Assembly (NCBI GenBank): GCA_016929335.1
Contig: JAFGIY010000069.1
Location: 1 to 32,155 of the forward strand
Length of the DNA: 32,155 nucleotides
Direction of reading: 5' to 3'
Source of the DNA: Acidobacteriota bacterium
GTDB taxonomy: Bacteria; Acidobacteriota; UBA6911
Part shown: piece after piece, positions 8,967-16,641 of the stretch
How the letters are laid out: each line of letters begins with the position of its first letter
How positions within the stretch are numbered: the first letter of the stretch is position 1
Translations under genes and position numbers: made by a program
The notes under the pieces: model-generated
What the model was told of the DNA's origin: nothing
Database searches by the model: none
Seen by the model: the letters and a program-made list of their open reading frames with translations, nothing else

Positions 8967-9119
8967 TCAGTTCTCGGAAGGCCTTTCCAGATTGTCAATC
9001 ACCAACACTTCAACAGGCCCCATGCCGCTCTTAAGACGCAGCCCGACCTTCTTTAACGCAGCAAAGATGGTTGGAAGCCCGGATAGCGTATTCACTGCAC
9101 TCTCACTCGGAGCAGGTTC
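8967..9119 (-). pseudogene. C-terminal remnant of a TIGR03435-family protein
   Basis: Translating the minus strand gives about 50 residues ending in 'GPVEVLVIDNLERPSEN' and a stop (8967-8969), preceded by 'LPTIFAALKKVGLRLKS'. This is the typical end of the TIGR03435 family, a large paralogous family in soil Acidobacteria whose function is unknown. Upstream of about 9120 the similarity stops, so only the tail survives. It is the best single pointer to the phylum. The flanking stretches (8687-8966 and 9120-9439) hold no gene I can support. Confidence 0.7.
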
Positions 9120-9439
9120 CCGCCAAGGCACCTGTGAACCGGACGTGAGACGTTCGTTCGAAAAACTCAGTGATTTGATATCAAATAACGATGTCAGCCC
9201 AGTACGTCCTATTCAAACTGCCGATTGTAAGCATTTTACTCCCTCGGCGCCAGCGATACGGCTTTCCTCCCTGAATTTTCCGAACAGATGATCCGGGGAG
9301 TGAGACGGCGCCGGATACCTCATAAAGTCGTCGTCCTGCGCTGCGGCACTACGCCATGGGCGAAAGCCCTTTCAAGTTTATCGATGGTTACCGGATCTGC
9401 TCGTTCCTGCTGAAATCGCTTTAAAAAAGAGCAGAACTC
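9120..9439. other. Intergenic stretch without recognisable gene
   Basis: About 320 bases between the TIGR03435 tail and the end of the ABC permease gene. No reading frame here looks protein-like. The permease gene is followed on the minus strand by a short stem and a run of six T (around 9421-9437), a possible weak terminator. Confidence 0.4.
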
Positions 9440-11191
9440 CTAGCTGTTCAGATCAAGGTATACGGGAGCGGTCCTCGACTCTTCCTCAAATCGAATCGCG
9501 GCGCCGGCGGATTTATTGTTCTGATAGAGCAAGGCAATCCACAGAGCGGCGGCCACCGCATAGAAATACAAAAAGCGGGAAGGATTGCCGAGCAACCAGG
9601 CTTCAATATTCGCGGCAGCATAGGCGAAGCTTGTGAAACCCAGAAAATAGAGCGGCCACAGGATCACAATTTTTGCCGCTCCGGGAAGATAAGAGCAGGT
9701 GAAGGGTATTTTGGGGAATCTGAAAAAAAGCAATTCAATGAGGATCAACGACAGCGTGGTGCCGTAGCAGACGTGCAGCAGCACGATGCTCCAATCCAAT
9801 ACAAGCCCACTGAAAAGGCCGGCCAATACAAAAAGCGGAACGATGACCGCGCCAATAAGAAATTTGCGAACACCTTTATATCCGCTCCTGATCCGCTGCA
9901 TCGGAGCAATCCGGAAAAGCCAGTTAGCCTCCAGATCGACAGGGATGGCAAAACTCACTCTCATTCCCACCAGGAGAAAAAACGAAAGAATAAGCGGGAT
10001 GGACAGGATTTCTCTATTCAGATAACCGAAAACTGAAGGATCCCGGCTGAGCGTCGCCGTTGCCAGCCTCACGGCCGCGATGATATATCCGACGGCCAGA
10101 AACGTTCCGATATACAGGACATGCCTGGAACTGCGAAATATCGTTTGCCCTACAAAATGAAAGGATGCCCGTTCTTCGGGCTTCCCGATAAACAGACGGT
10201 CCAGAAGAAAATTGCCGGCAGCACGGATGCCGGCAAAACTGCGTGAAACGCCAGGACCGGATTCAACACTCCTGCGCATAAACCTTCGATAGCACATCGC
10301 ATAGGAAAGAATGGATAGTACGCCTGCGAAAGACAGGGCAGCCGCGGCGCGCTCTGCCAGCCGCCACATTGCGGGATCATGCGATCCGAGGAGAATTTCA
10401 TAGATTCCGATGAACCAGATCGGAGGGAAGAAGGCGGCTACTGGGCTTTCATTCTGTATGAGCTGATCCACCGAAGAGAGTGCCCAGAAAGAGAGCAGCG
10501 CGCCCAGAAGCAGCAGAAGGCAGAGGAAGCGTATGCTGCGCGAAATCGTCCGCGCCCGCTTCGATGGGATCATCATCAGGAGAATCCCCTGCAATGCAAT
10601 CGCGGCGAGGAATATGAAGATATTGCCAAGGAGTACGCTGATCCCGTGACTGAGGGTGTAGCGGATAACCTGATATATTGGAATTTTTCTGGCAAAAACG
10701 GTGTGGCTGTAGGGATTGTTGCCCAGAACTGCACTCGGGAACAGAAGCGTCGGAATGATGTTGACGGCGACGGTGAACAGCAGAAGAAAAGCGGCCAATG
10801 CGACAACCTTTGCAAAAAATACCGTCCGGGTTGCCACCGGGAATACCGTAAGGATGAGGTAATCCTTTTGATCCGGAAACAGCGTTTCCCATTCGAACAC
10901 CGCAAGAAATCCGAGGAGGATCATCGAGAGGGACAGGAAGTAGCATTTGTCGGTGATCGTGGCCGCGTCGAGCTCGGCGACCGGGCGATAGATATAGTAG
11001 CCGTACTTAAAAAACGAAGACGCGCATTTCGCCATGCCTGGCAGAATCAGCAATGCCAGGACCTGGAATAAAAGCGCATTTTTCTCGATGGAATCGACCT
11101 GAGACGAAGAGATAGCTTCGAAATCAAAAAAGCGGCCGAAGAAGTGCTTCACCAGGCATTTATATTGGCCGGCTGCATCCGGATGGCTCAT
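9440..11191 (-). CDS. ABC-2-type transporter permease (large, acidobacterial type)
   Basis: A 583-residue membrane protein with about a dozen hydrophobic segments and no ATPase motif. The stretch 'DQKDYLILTVFPVATRTVFF' followed by a 'AKVVALAAFLLLF' helix (about residues 110-145) matches a pattern seen in the membrane subunits of ABC exporters encoded next to stand-alone ATPases in Acidobacteria (from memory). It is encoded 14 bases downstream of the ABC ATPase and is the last gene of the ECF-sigma operon, so the two proteins very likely form an exporter. The substrate is unknown. The ribosome binding site is weak; the ATG at 11191 is the only good start after the ATPase stop. Confidence 0.85.
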   Translation of the reverse strand: MSHPDAAGQYKCLVKHFFGRFFDFEAISSSQVDSIEKNALLFQVLALLILPGMAKCASSFFKYGYYIYRPVAELDAATITDKCYFLSLSMILLGFLAVFEWETLFPDQKDYLILTVFPVATRTVFFAKVVALAAFLLLFTVAVNIIPTLLFPSAVLGNNPYSHTVFARKIPIYQVIRYTLSHGISVLLGNIFIFLAAIALQGILLMMIPSKRARTISRSIRFLCLLLLLGALLSFWALSSVDQLIQNESPVAAFFPPIWFIGIYEILLGSHDPAMWRLAERAAAALSFAGVLSILSYAMCYRRFMRRSVESGPGVSRSFAGIRAAGNFLLDRLFIGKPEERASFHFVGQTIFRSSRHVLYIGTFLAVGYIIAAVRLATATLSRDPSVFGYLNREILSIPLILSFFLLVGMRVSFAIPVDLEANWLFRIAPMQRIRSGYKGVRKFLIGAVIVPLFVLAGLFSGLVLDWSIVLLHVCYGTTLSLILIELLFFRFPKIPFTCSYLPGAAKIVILWPLYFLGFTSFAYAAANIEAWLLGNPSRFLYFYAVAAALWIALLYQNNKSAGAAIRFEEESRTAPVYLDLNS

Positions 11192-11205
11192 ATTCGTCCC
11201 ATAAT

Positions 11206-11970
11206 TCAGTTTTGAATAACTGCAACCATCTTATGCGCGATCTGTTCTGTATCCTCGTTCTGGACCAGCTGCGTGAAAATTTCCTCCAGGGACGGAGTCT
11301 GCATCAGGCGCCGGAGATTCTCCACAGAATCGTCGGCAACCAGGCTGCCCTTGTGAATGATCAGCACCCGGCCGCATATTTTTTCGACCACCTCGAGCAC
11401 ATGGGAGCTGTAGAGAACCGCCTTGCCCTGGGCGGCAAGAGATCTGAGCAGACTTCTGACGATGAGTATCGAGGAGACATCGAGTCCTGAAAGAGGTTCG
11501 TCAAACAGTAAAATGTCCGGATTGTGAAGCAACGCGGCGATCATCATGATTTTTTGCTTCATGCCCTTTGAGTAGGAGGAAATCGGCGAGTATTTGGCAA
11601 CACTCAGCGAAAACAACCGCAGCAGCTCATCAACCTTCGGATTCAGCATATTTTCGGGTATGGACCGCAGCCGTCCGGCCAGTTGGAGATATTCCCGTCC
11701 GGAGAGGTGAGAATAAAGAAGCGCTTCCTCCGGCACATATCCAAGGCGCATCTTGTATTCGATGATCTGTTCTTCTACAGGATGCCCTTCGAACAATATT
11801 TCGCCGCCCGAAGGCTTGATCAGTCCGACGAGCATTTTGACGGTTGTGCTCTTTCCCGCCCCGTTAGGACCAAGGTAGCCGACAATCTCATGCGGGCGTA
11901 TGATGAAGCTGACATCTTTTACGACCGGTCTGCGACTGAAGTATTTCGTCAGGCGCTGCGCTTCCAGCAT
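11206..11970 (-). CDS. ABC transporter ATP-binding protein
   Basis: A 254-residue ABC ATPase of the drug/lipid-exporter (CcmA-like) type. Walker A 'GPNGAGKST' is at residues 34-42, the Q-loop region at 'GYVPEE', the signature is the variant 'YSKGMKQK', Walker B is 'ILLFDEP' followed by the D-loop SGLD, and the switch histidine is in 'YSSHVLE'. All catalytic residues are present. The start at 11970 was chosen because GGAGG lies six bases upstream; a longer frame up to 12378 exists but would overlap the preceding gene and has no protein-like sequence. It energises the permease encoded directly downstream. Confidence 0.95.
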   Translation of the reverse strand: MLEAQRLTKYFSRRPVVKDVSFIIRPHEIVGYLGPNGAGKSTTVKMLVGLIKPSGGEILFEGHPVEEQIIEYKMRLGYVPEEALLYSHLSGREYLQLAGRLRSIPENMLNPKVDELLRLFSLSVAKYSPISSYSKGMKQKIMMIAALLHNPDILLFDEPLSGLDVSSILIVRSLLRSLAAQGKAVLYSSHVLEVVEKICGRVLIIHKGSLVADDSVENLRRLMQTPSLEEIFTQLVQNEDTEQIAHKMVAVIQN

Positions 11971-12098
11971 GGTCAACCTCCAGTCACTCTGGTGTTTTTT
12001 TCTTAGAGCCTTGGAGTCTTTGCGGCTTGGAGCTAATTCAACTCCGAACTCAGAATTATTAAGCCGTTGCCACCTTCCCGGCAAAGCCGATCCGCTTG

Positions 12099-13124
12099 CT
12101 AGCGCGGAGGGGGCAGAGGTAAGTACGTGTTGATGAAGACCAGAATCTGGAAGATCAATGACAGCAGGGGAAAGACATACCAGGACACGCGGCTGAACGA
12201 CGAGGGCGTGTTGATCCGTCCTGCTCGTATCGCGCGATCTTCCAAAGGCGCACCAATCAGAGCCATCCCCAGCAGAGAGGTAAAACAGGCGGCGATAACA
12301 AATGCAATCGCTCCTGCAATATAACCGATATTGGCTATGGTGGCGCCGTGCAGCATCTGGATGAATCCCATCAGGCAACCGATCAGGCCCATGCCTGCAA
12401 AAGCTGTAGATGGCGTCAGCCTTGCATTATTTCCTTCCATAAACAGCATCAGTGCCAGGGATCCCCCCAAAACCACCAGGAATGAAGGCATGCATGCAAT
12501 CAGAACCCCCGACAGAGATATGCCGGGCAGGCGAACCGCCGAAACCAGGGCGGCCAGAAAAAGCACATACCCGATCAAAGCACCGAATCCCCATCCGGGA
12601 CGCCCATATGATCCAGGCTTATCGCCACTCATTGCGCTCGGCGTCGATGGCGGGCTTTGGTGTTTTCCCATGAGTTTCCAGCAGGGAATGAAACACATCA
12701 CGGCAAGCAAACTGCCATACAAAACAGACAGGAGAGGTCGGAGCAGGACAGGCATAATCATCCATAAGCCTGCCGTCTCAGCCGTTTTCAAACCTGCAAA
12801 ACCTATGACCATGCTCAGGACGCTGCTTAATCCCCCCAGTATCCAGAATCCACGGCCCGCAGCTTCCCAGAAACGAACGGAATTTCGTATTTCCGCTTCA
12901 TCGCCGGAACCCCCGGCCGCATGCCGTAACGCCCGCCGGATTTCGACGCCCGGGAAACTGATCATTATCAAGGCGATTCCGCCGACCAGGATAAAGAATA
13001 ATCCATATGGCTCGTAGTAACTCGCCGGCCCCCCCGATTTCAGCACGCCGATTACCACCATCAACAGAAGAAAAACTCTCCCGGCAATCAGCAAAATCCT
13101 TTTACTGGCATGTGCGGATGACAT
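12099..13124 (-). CDS. Polytopic membrane protein with two MotA/ExbB-like halves
   Basis: A 341-residue membrane protein. I see two related halves, about residues 38-155 and 208-297. Each has a 'LVGG.AL.' type helix (FILVGGIALIMISFPG at 44-59; FLVVLGGSLALML at 215-227), then a glycine-rich helix ('ILGGLSSVLSMVIGFAGL'; 'GMGLIGCLMGFIQMLHGA'), then a helix ending near a proline or charged tail ('SVLYGSLLAVMCFIP' in the first half). This resembles the helices of MotA/TolQ/ExbB proton-channel subunits, whose pattern is 'GT..GLI..L' and 'TTLYG..LAN..FLP'. The similarity is by eye only. AAGGAGG lies six bases before the ATG. It is encoded 30 bases after the anti-sigma-like gene and 128 bases before the ATPase, so it is probably part of the exporter operon. 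Confidence 0.7.
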   Translation of the reverse strand: MSSAHASKRILLIAGRVFLLLMVVIGVLKSGGPASYYEPYGLFFILVGGIALIMISFPGVEIRRALRHAAGGSGDEAEIRNSVRFWEAAGRGFWILGGLSSVLSMVIGFAGLKTAETAGLWMIMPVLLRPLLSVLYGSLLAVMCFIPCWKLMGKHQSPPSTPSAMSGDKPGSYGRPGWGFGALIGYVLFLAALVSAVRLPGISLSGVLIACMPSFLVVLGGSLALMLFMEGNNARLTPSTAFAGMGLIGCLMGFIQMLHGATIANIGYIAGAIAFVIAACFTSLLGMALIGAPLEDRAIRAGRINTPSSFSRVSWYVFPLLSLIFQILVFINTYLPLPPPR

Positions 13125-13154
13125 TTTGTCCTCCTTTTCGGGTTGAACCCTTTC

Positions 13155-14009
13155 TCAATTAACCTGCCGTTTTGACGACGATGCGGGAATGAACAGCTCC
13201 TGCGGAATAGATTTATTCCACTGGAACCGAACATCTTCGAGACAGTCCCGATCCTTGCCCATCGGGGCAGAATCCGCCGAAAATTTTTTAAGCGTGGCAG
13301 GAAGATAGTTCATTGCATCAACGGCGATCTCAACCACCTGCTGATTTTCCCGGCCGATAAGCAGAAACCTATCCGTCCCTGCACTCTCCGGACGTTCAGC
13401 TTGCCTCAATCCGTATCTCATCTCCATGTGCTGAGCCAGAATTGTTGGTGTGAGGAATTCAATCGACAGCTGCCATTTGGAAGGCAGGGCGTCAATATCC
13501 GCAGCGCTCATTGTGCCGGTATCATTTTGGGCTGCTGAAACAGTTCCATTTGAAATCCACAGCGTCTGTCCTGCGGCGCCGGGGGACTCCATATCGACAC
13601 GAGTGACGCCGGCAGCGCTCCAGCGCAAGCGGTATTGGAAGGTCTCACCTCCGGCTCCCTTTTTCAGCACGGTGCAGTCCATGGATGTTGCACGATGAAG
13701 GCGCCCGGATATCGTTACCATTAGCTTCACTCGCTCGACTGTATCCGCCAGAACGTTTTGACCGCCGCCGAATTGCATCACAATTCCCATCAACAACAGG
13801 AGTGCCGAAGCATAAGTAAGTATCTCCTCCCGAAACGTTGCCAACGCTTGCAGCCAGCGATCCAAGCGATGCAGATCTGTTTCCTCGCTTGCCATGGCTT
13901 CGCGCGCGGCGCGCAGAACGCGGTCATGCAGGTCCGGGGAGGGGGGAGCCAGCCGATAGCTACCCAACTCCCTGGTGATGCGTGGATCTTGCTCCATGGA
14001 TTTCTTCAT
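13155..14009 (-). CDS. Membrane-anchored anti-sigma-like protein with periplasmic LolA/MucB-like domain
   Basis: A 284-residue protein. The N-terminal 60 residues are charged and would face the cytoplasm, one transmembrane helix spans about residues 63-80, and the rest is a periplasmic domain rich in beta strands ('LRWSAAGVTRVDMESPG', 'QTLWISNG'), resembling LolA/MucB-type lipoprotein-sensor domains. Known anti-sigma factors place the sigma-binding part before and the sensor part after the membrane helix, and the gene overlaps the ECF sigma gene by 50 bases, so it is very likely its cognate regulator. No zinc-binding HxxxCxxC motif is present in the N-terminal part. The ATG at 14009 has GGAAGG five bases upstream. 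The signal it senses is unknown. Confidence 0.7.
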   Translation of the reverse strand: MKKSMEQDPRITRELGSYRLAPPSPDLHDRVLRAAREAMASEETDLHRLDRWLQALATFREEILTYASALLLLMGIVMQFGGGQNVLADTVERVKLMVTISGRLHRATSMDCTVLKKGAGGETFQYRLRWSAAGVTRVDMESPGAAGQTLWISNGTVSAAQNDTGTMSAADIDALPSKWQLSIEFLTPTILAQHMEMRYGLRQAERPESAGTDRFLLIGRENQQVVEIAVDAMNYLPATLKKFSADSAPMGKDRDCLEDVRFQWNKSIPQELFIPASSSKRQVN

Positions 14010-14544
14010 TTCGACCTTCCGTCACCATTCGCCGCAGTTTCTCAATTCCATATCGGAAACAACTGGCGGCTGTGTTTTCCGATATGCCCAACAGCGTTCC
14101 TATTTCCCGAAGGGTTTTGTCACGATAGAACTTCAGAACAAGCACCGATCGCTGCTTTTCCGGCAGTTCTGCCAGCCCTTCAACCAGCGTTTGGATCCGA
14201 TCTTCATCCGGCGCGTCCGGTGCGACTGGAACAAGCCAGTCGGACATGGGCTCAGCCCGGTCTCGAATCCGCTTCATTTGTTTGCGGCGATTCAACGCAA
14301 CATTCCGAGCCAACTGGAACAAATAGGGCCTCAACTGCCGAGCGCCGGCCACAGCCGCCCGCTTTCTAGCAATCGTGACAAAGACTTCCTGCAAACTGTC
14401 TTCCGCGTCGCTCCGCGAGCAGTGGATCCCTGCAAGGTAGCCCAGAAGATCCGAAGCGTATTCTGTCCAGATCATCTCCATGGCGGCCGGATCATTGGCT
14501 GCGAGACGGGATCGGATTTCGTTGGCAACGGCTTCCTGATCCAA
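13960..14544 (-). CDS. ECF-type RNA polymerase sigma factor
   Basis: A 194-residue sigma-70 family protein with region 2 (about residues 24-92, including 'DAEDSLQEVFVTIARKR') and region 4 (about 120-178, 'LPEKQRSVLVLKFYRDKTL' followed by the helix-turn-helix 'EIGTLLGISENTAASCFRYG'), and without regions 1 and 3, as in ECF sigma factors. The start is a TTG at 14544 with GGAGA about eight bases upstream. It heads a minus-strand operon with an anti-sigma-like protein, a MotA/ExbB-like membrane protein and an ABC exporter. The arrangement suggests autoregulated control of that exporter by an envelope signal. Confidence 0.93.
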   Translation of the reverse strand: MDQEAVANEIRSRLAANDPAAMEMIWTEYASDLLGYLAGIHCSRSDAEDSLQEVFVTIARKRAAVAGARQLRPYLFQLARNVALNRRKQMKRIRDRAEPMSDWLVPVAPDAPDEDRIQTLVEGLAELPEKQRSVLVLKFYRDKTLREIGTLLGISENTAASCFRYGIEKLRRMVTEGRNEEIHGARSTHHQGVG

Positions 14545-14571
14545 GTTGCGTTCTCCGTTCTTTCACTGGAT

Positions 14572-14600
14572 ATGACAACCGGTTGTGCTGGATTTGTCTA
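14572..14600 (-). promoter_or_regulatory. Possible promoter of the ECF-sigma operon
   Basis: On the minus strand, a TAGACA box (14595-14600, five of six to the -35 consensus) and a TGTCAT box (14572-14577, four of six to -10) are 17 bases apart, about 30 bases before the TTG start of the sigma gene. An ECF-type promoter (GGAAC..) is not evident, so the operon may also be read by housekeeping sigma. Confidence 0.35.
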
Positions 14601-14676
14601 TTTGTAACGGATTTTTTATCCAAATGCCGCCAAATTCGCCAAAGAATGTTCGATCTTTATGAATAAGGCTGGACCC

Positions 14677-14700
14677 GGGAGCGCCGGCGAGGACGCTCCC
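14677..14700. repeat. Short palindrome
   Basis: Seven-base arms GGGAGCG (14677-14683) and CGCTCCC (14694-14700) with a ten-base loop. This is another member of the palindromic intergenic repeats. No T-run follows. Confidence 0.5.
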
Positions 14701-14717
14701 CAGGCCGCGGGATCAGC

Positions 14718-14868
14718 TGCAATAAGGTAATCGCGTTATTGCAGGGCAGTGCGCTTTTCTCGGGGTCGGGGTCGATATCGGAATCGGGGTCGGCATTTGA
14801 AATGAGCTCAAAACAATGCGCTTCGCATTTGAGATCGTTCCCTGTTTCGATCCCGACCCCGACCCCGA
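14718..14868. repeat. Long inverted-repeat element, copy B, with flanking 16-mer
   Basis: The core (14738-14868) nearly matches copy A at 8130-8266 in the same orientation, including the CGGGGT arms and the central palindrome. It is preceded by GCAATAA...TTATTGC (14719-14725 and 14736-14742), a perfect seven-base inverted repeat. Its left part is the same 16-mer found at 5476-5491. The nearest genes are the ECF sigma gene and a small flavin-type protein, transcribed away from each other, so the element lies in a divergent promoter region. Confidence 0.8.
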
Positions 14869-14958
14869 ACAGGAGCATATTGGCTGCCGATGGAATATCC
14901 CCAGTGGAAAACATGAAGGCTCATCATGTATCCTGTGCTCCTTCATGGAGCATGTATC

Positions 14959-15345
14959 ATGCAAATAAGCGAATACTTTGAAAAAGCAAAAGGCCGGGGC
15001 ATTATGGCTACAGCAGATTCAACCGGACACCTGACCGCGGCCGTATATGCCAAACCTCATTTCTTCGGAGAGAATTCGATCGCCTTCATTATGGCCGATC
15101 GATTGACGCATCAGAATCTTCAATCCAGTCCCCATGCTGTGTATCTTTTTATGGAATCCGGCGAGGGGTATGCGGGGAAGCGCCTCTATCTCACCAAAAC
15201 GAAAGAGGAAATGAATGATCCATTGATCGAAAAGATCAGCCGGAGAGAGCGTTACCCTGTCGACGAAGAGTATCAGAAACAGAATCGATTTCTGGTTTAC
15301 TTCTCGATCGATAAAGTCCTTCCCCTGATAGGAGATAAGACATAG
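14959..15345 (+). CDS. Pyridoxamine 5'-phosphate oxidase-like FMN-binding protein
   Basis: A 128-residue small protein of the FMN-binding split-barrel type. The opening 'GRGIMATADSTGHLTAAVYA' and the 'SIAFIMADRLTHQNLQSSPH' segment are typical of this superfamily, where residues 1-100 form the split beta barrel that dimerises around FMN or F420. The reaction cannot be told; members include flavin reductases, F420-dependent reductases and haem-related proteins. The ATG at 14959 was preferred over 14926 because a GGAG lies eight bases upstream and the homologous part begins there. It converges on the FabH gene 32 bases away and may be a separate unit. Confidence 0.85.
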   Translation: MQISEYFEKAKGRGIMATADSTGHLTAAVYAKPHFFGENSIAFIMADRLTHQNLQSSPHAVYLFMESGEGYAGKRLYLTKTKEEMNDPLIEKISRRERYPVDEEYQKQNRFLVYFSIDKVLPLIGDKT

Positions 15346-15377
15346 ATCCCGGCCAAAGGGGGATCGGCGATGCGGGT

Positions 15378-16391
15378 CTAACACCCGGAATCGCAATCCA
15401 GCCAGCGAAGAAGAACGCCGGCCCATGTGAAGCCGGATCCGAAGGAAACAAGCATTACCAGGTCGCCCTGCGAAATGCGTTTTTCACCGACCGCTTCGCT
15501 GAGCGCGATCGGCACAGCTGCGGCCGTTGTATTGCCATAGCGGTCGATATTGTTGTAGAGGCGCGCATCTTCAATGCCAAGCCGGGAAGCCACAGCCTCG
15601 ATAATGCGAAGGTTGGCCTGGTGAAAGACAAATAATGCAATGTCCTTCAGATTCAAACCTTCCGACTGGAGGATTTTTTCCACCAATTCCGTCATATGAG
15701 TGACTGCGGAGCGGAATACCGCCCTGCCGTTCATTCTGGGATAATGCATTTTTTTATCAATCATCTCGTGATCGATCTGCACGTGGTGCCGGGTTCCCGG
15801 AGCTGCCACCATCAGCTCATGGGCAAAGCGCCCGTCGGCGTGAAGCCGGCATGCAATGATTCCGGGCTGATCGGCGGCCGGGCCCAGAATGGCGGCGCCG
15901 GCGCCGTCCCCGAAAATAATGCTGACGCCGCTTGCTTCGGGCGAAAAATCAAGCCCGGTTGAATGAACTTCCGATCCGACAACAAGAACGTTGCGGTATG
16001 TTTCAGTGCGGATGAACTGATCCGCGATGCTGAGGCCATAGAGGAAGCCCGAACACTGATCGCGAATATCGATGGCCGGTATGCCTGGAGCATTGAGCTT
16101 TGCCTGGAGGAAGCATCCTGAGCCCGGGAAAAAGTGATCCGGTGAAAGAGTAGCCAGGATTATAAGATCCAGGCCCCGCGGCTCCATACGGGCTTGAGCG
16201 AGAGCCTTTCTCGCCGCTTCACAGGCGATATCCGCGCAGCTTGTCCCCGGCGTTACATAGCGCCGCTCCCGCACTCCGGTACGCTTGACGATATCTTCGT
16301 CCCTGATGTCGAGCAGTTTTTCCAAATCGCTGTTTTTGACGATCCTCTCGGGCACATAGTGCCCCATGCTGATTATCCGGCTTCGCATCAT
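15378..16391 (-). CDS. fabH: 3-oxoacyl-ACP synthase III (KAS III, FabH-like)
   Basis: Thiolase-fold condensing enzyme that joins an acyl-CoA primer to malonyl-ACP. At 337 residues it has the usual length and a complete triad: Cys113 in 'DQCSGFLYGL', His257 in 'FHQANLRIIE' and Asn287 in 'RYGNTTAAAVPIAL'. KAS III enzymes set which primer (acetyl, branched, or other) starts a fatty acid; some relatives act in secondary lipid or polyketide routes. It is divergent from the B12-radical SAM operon with 250 bases between the starts, so it may be co-controlled. No other FAS gene is near, which favours a special role over housekeeping. AAGGG precedes the ATG. Confidence 0.93.
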   Translation of the reverse strand: MMRSRIISMGHYVPERIVKNSDLEKLLDIRDEDIVKRTGVRERRYVTPGTSCADIACEAARKALAQARMEPRGLDLIILATLSPDHFFPGSGCFLQAKLNAPGIPAIDIRDQCSGFLYGLSIADQFIRTETYRNVLVVGSEVHSTGLDFSPEASGVSIIFGDGAGAAILGPAADQPGIIACRLHADGRFAHELMVAAPGTRHHVQIDHEMIDKKMHYPRMNGRAVFRSAVTHMTELVEKILQSEGLNLKDIALFVFHQANLRIIEAVASRLGIEDARLYNNIDRYGNTTAAAVPIALSEAVGEKRISQGDLVMLVSFGSGFTWAGVLLRWLDCDSGC

Positions 16392-16440
16392 TGCCCGAGA
16401 TCCCTTTCTTCCAGGCGGATCAGGCAGATCCGGTGTGTTG

Positions 16441-16454
16441 AGAGCGCACGCTCT
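16441..16454. promoter_or_regulatory. Short palindrome in the divergent FabH/radical SAM promoter region
   Basis: AGAGCG-CA-CGCTCT, with perfect six-base arms, midway between the two divergent genes. The symmetry and position would suit an operator, but no regulator is encoded here and no second copy was noticed. The rest of 16392-16641 shows no clear -35/-10 pair. Confidence 0.25.
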
Positions 16455-16641
16455 GCCAAGTCGATTTCAACAAATAGTCGCATGATATCGATTCTCTCTG
16501 ATGATGCCTGAATCCCAAAAGCATTTCCAAAGGATTTATTGGAATTTGCGTTTTAGGCAAGTTGCCCGGTTCGACACCGGCAATGGATGGAACCATGTCG
16601 GTCCGGAGTATGGTAATCTGAATTTAATCAAGGAGCGTCCA

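Noticed and set aside
9134..9160. CTCACGTCCGGTTC-like string (minus strand), as in parts of bacterial group II introns
   Set aside because: Only one short match, no reverse-transcriptase frame and no domain V stem nearby; insufficient to call an intron.
10379..11071. Long plus-strand frame opposite the ABC permease
   Set aside because: Very rich in charged residues, antisense to a clear membrane protein, typical shadow frame.
11971..12378. N-terminal extension of the ABC ATPase frame
   Set aside because: It overlaps the upstream membrane-protein gene, has no protein-like pattern, and the internal ATG at 11970 has a good GGAGG site.
16501..16641. Earlier start of the radical SAM protein
   Set aside because: No ribosome site and no family similarity in the extra 47 residues; ATG 16642 has AAGGAG at the right distance.
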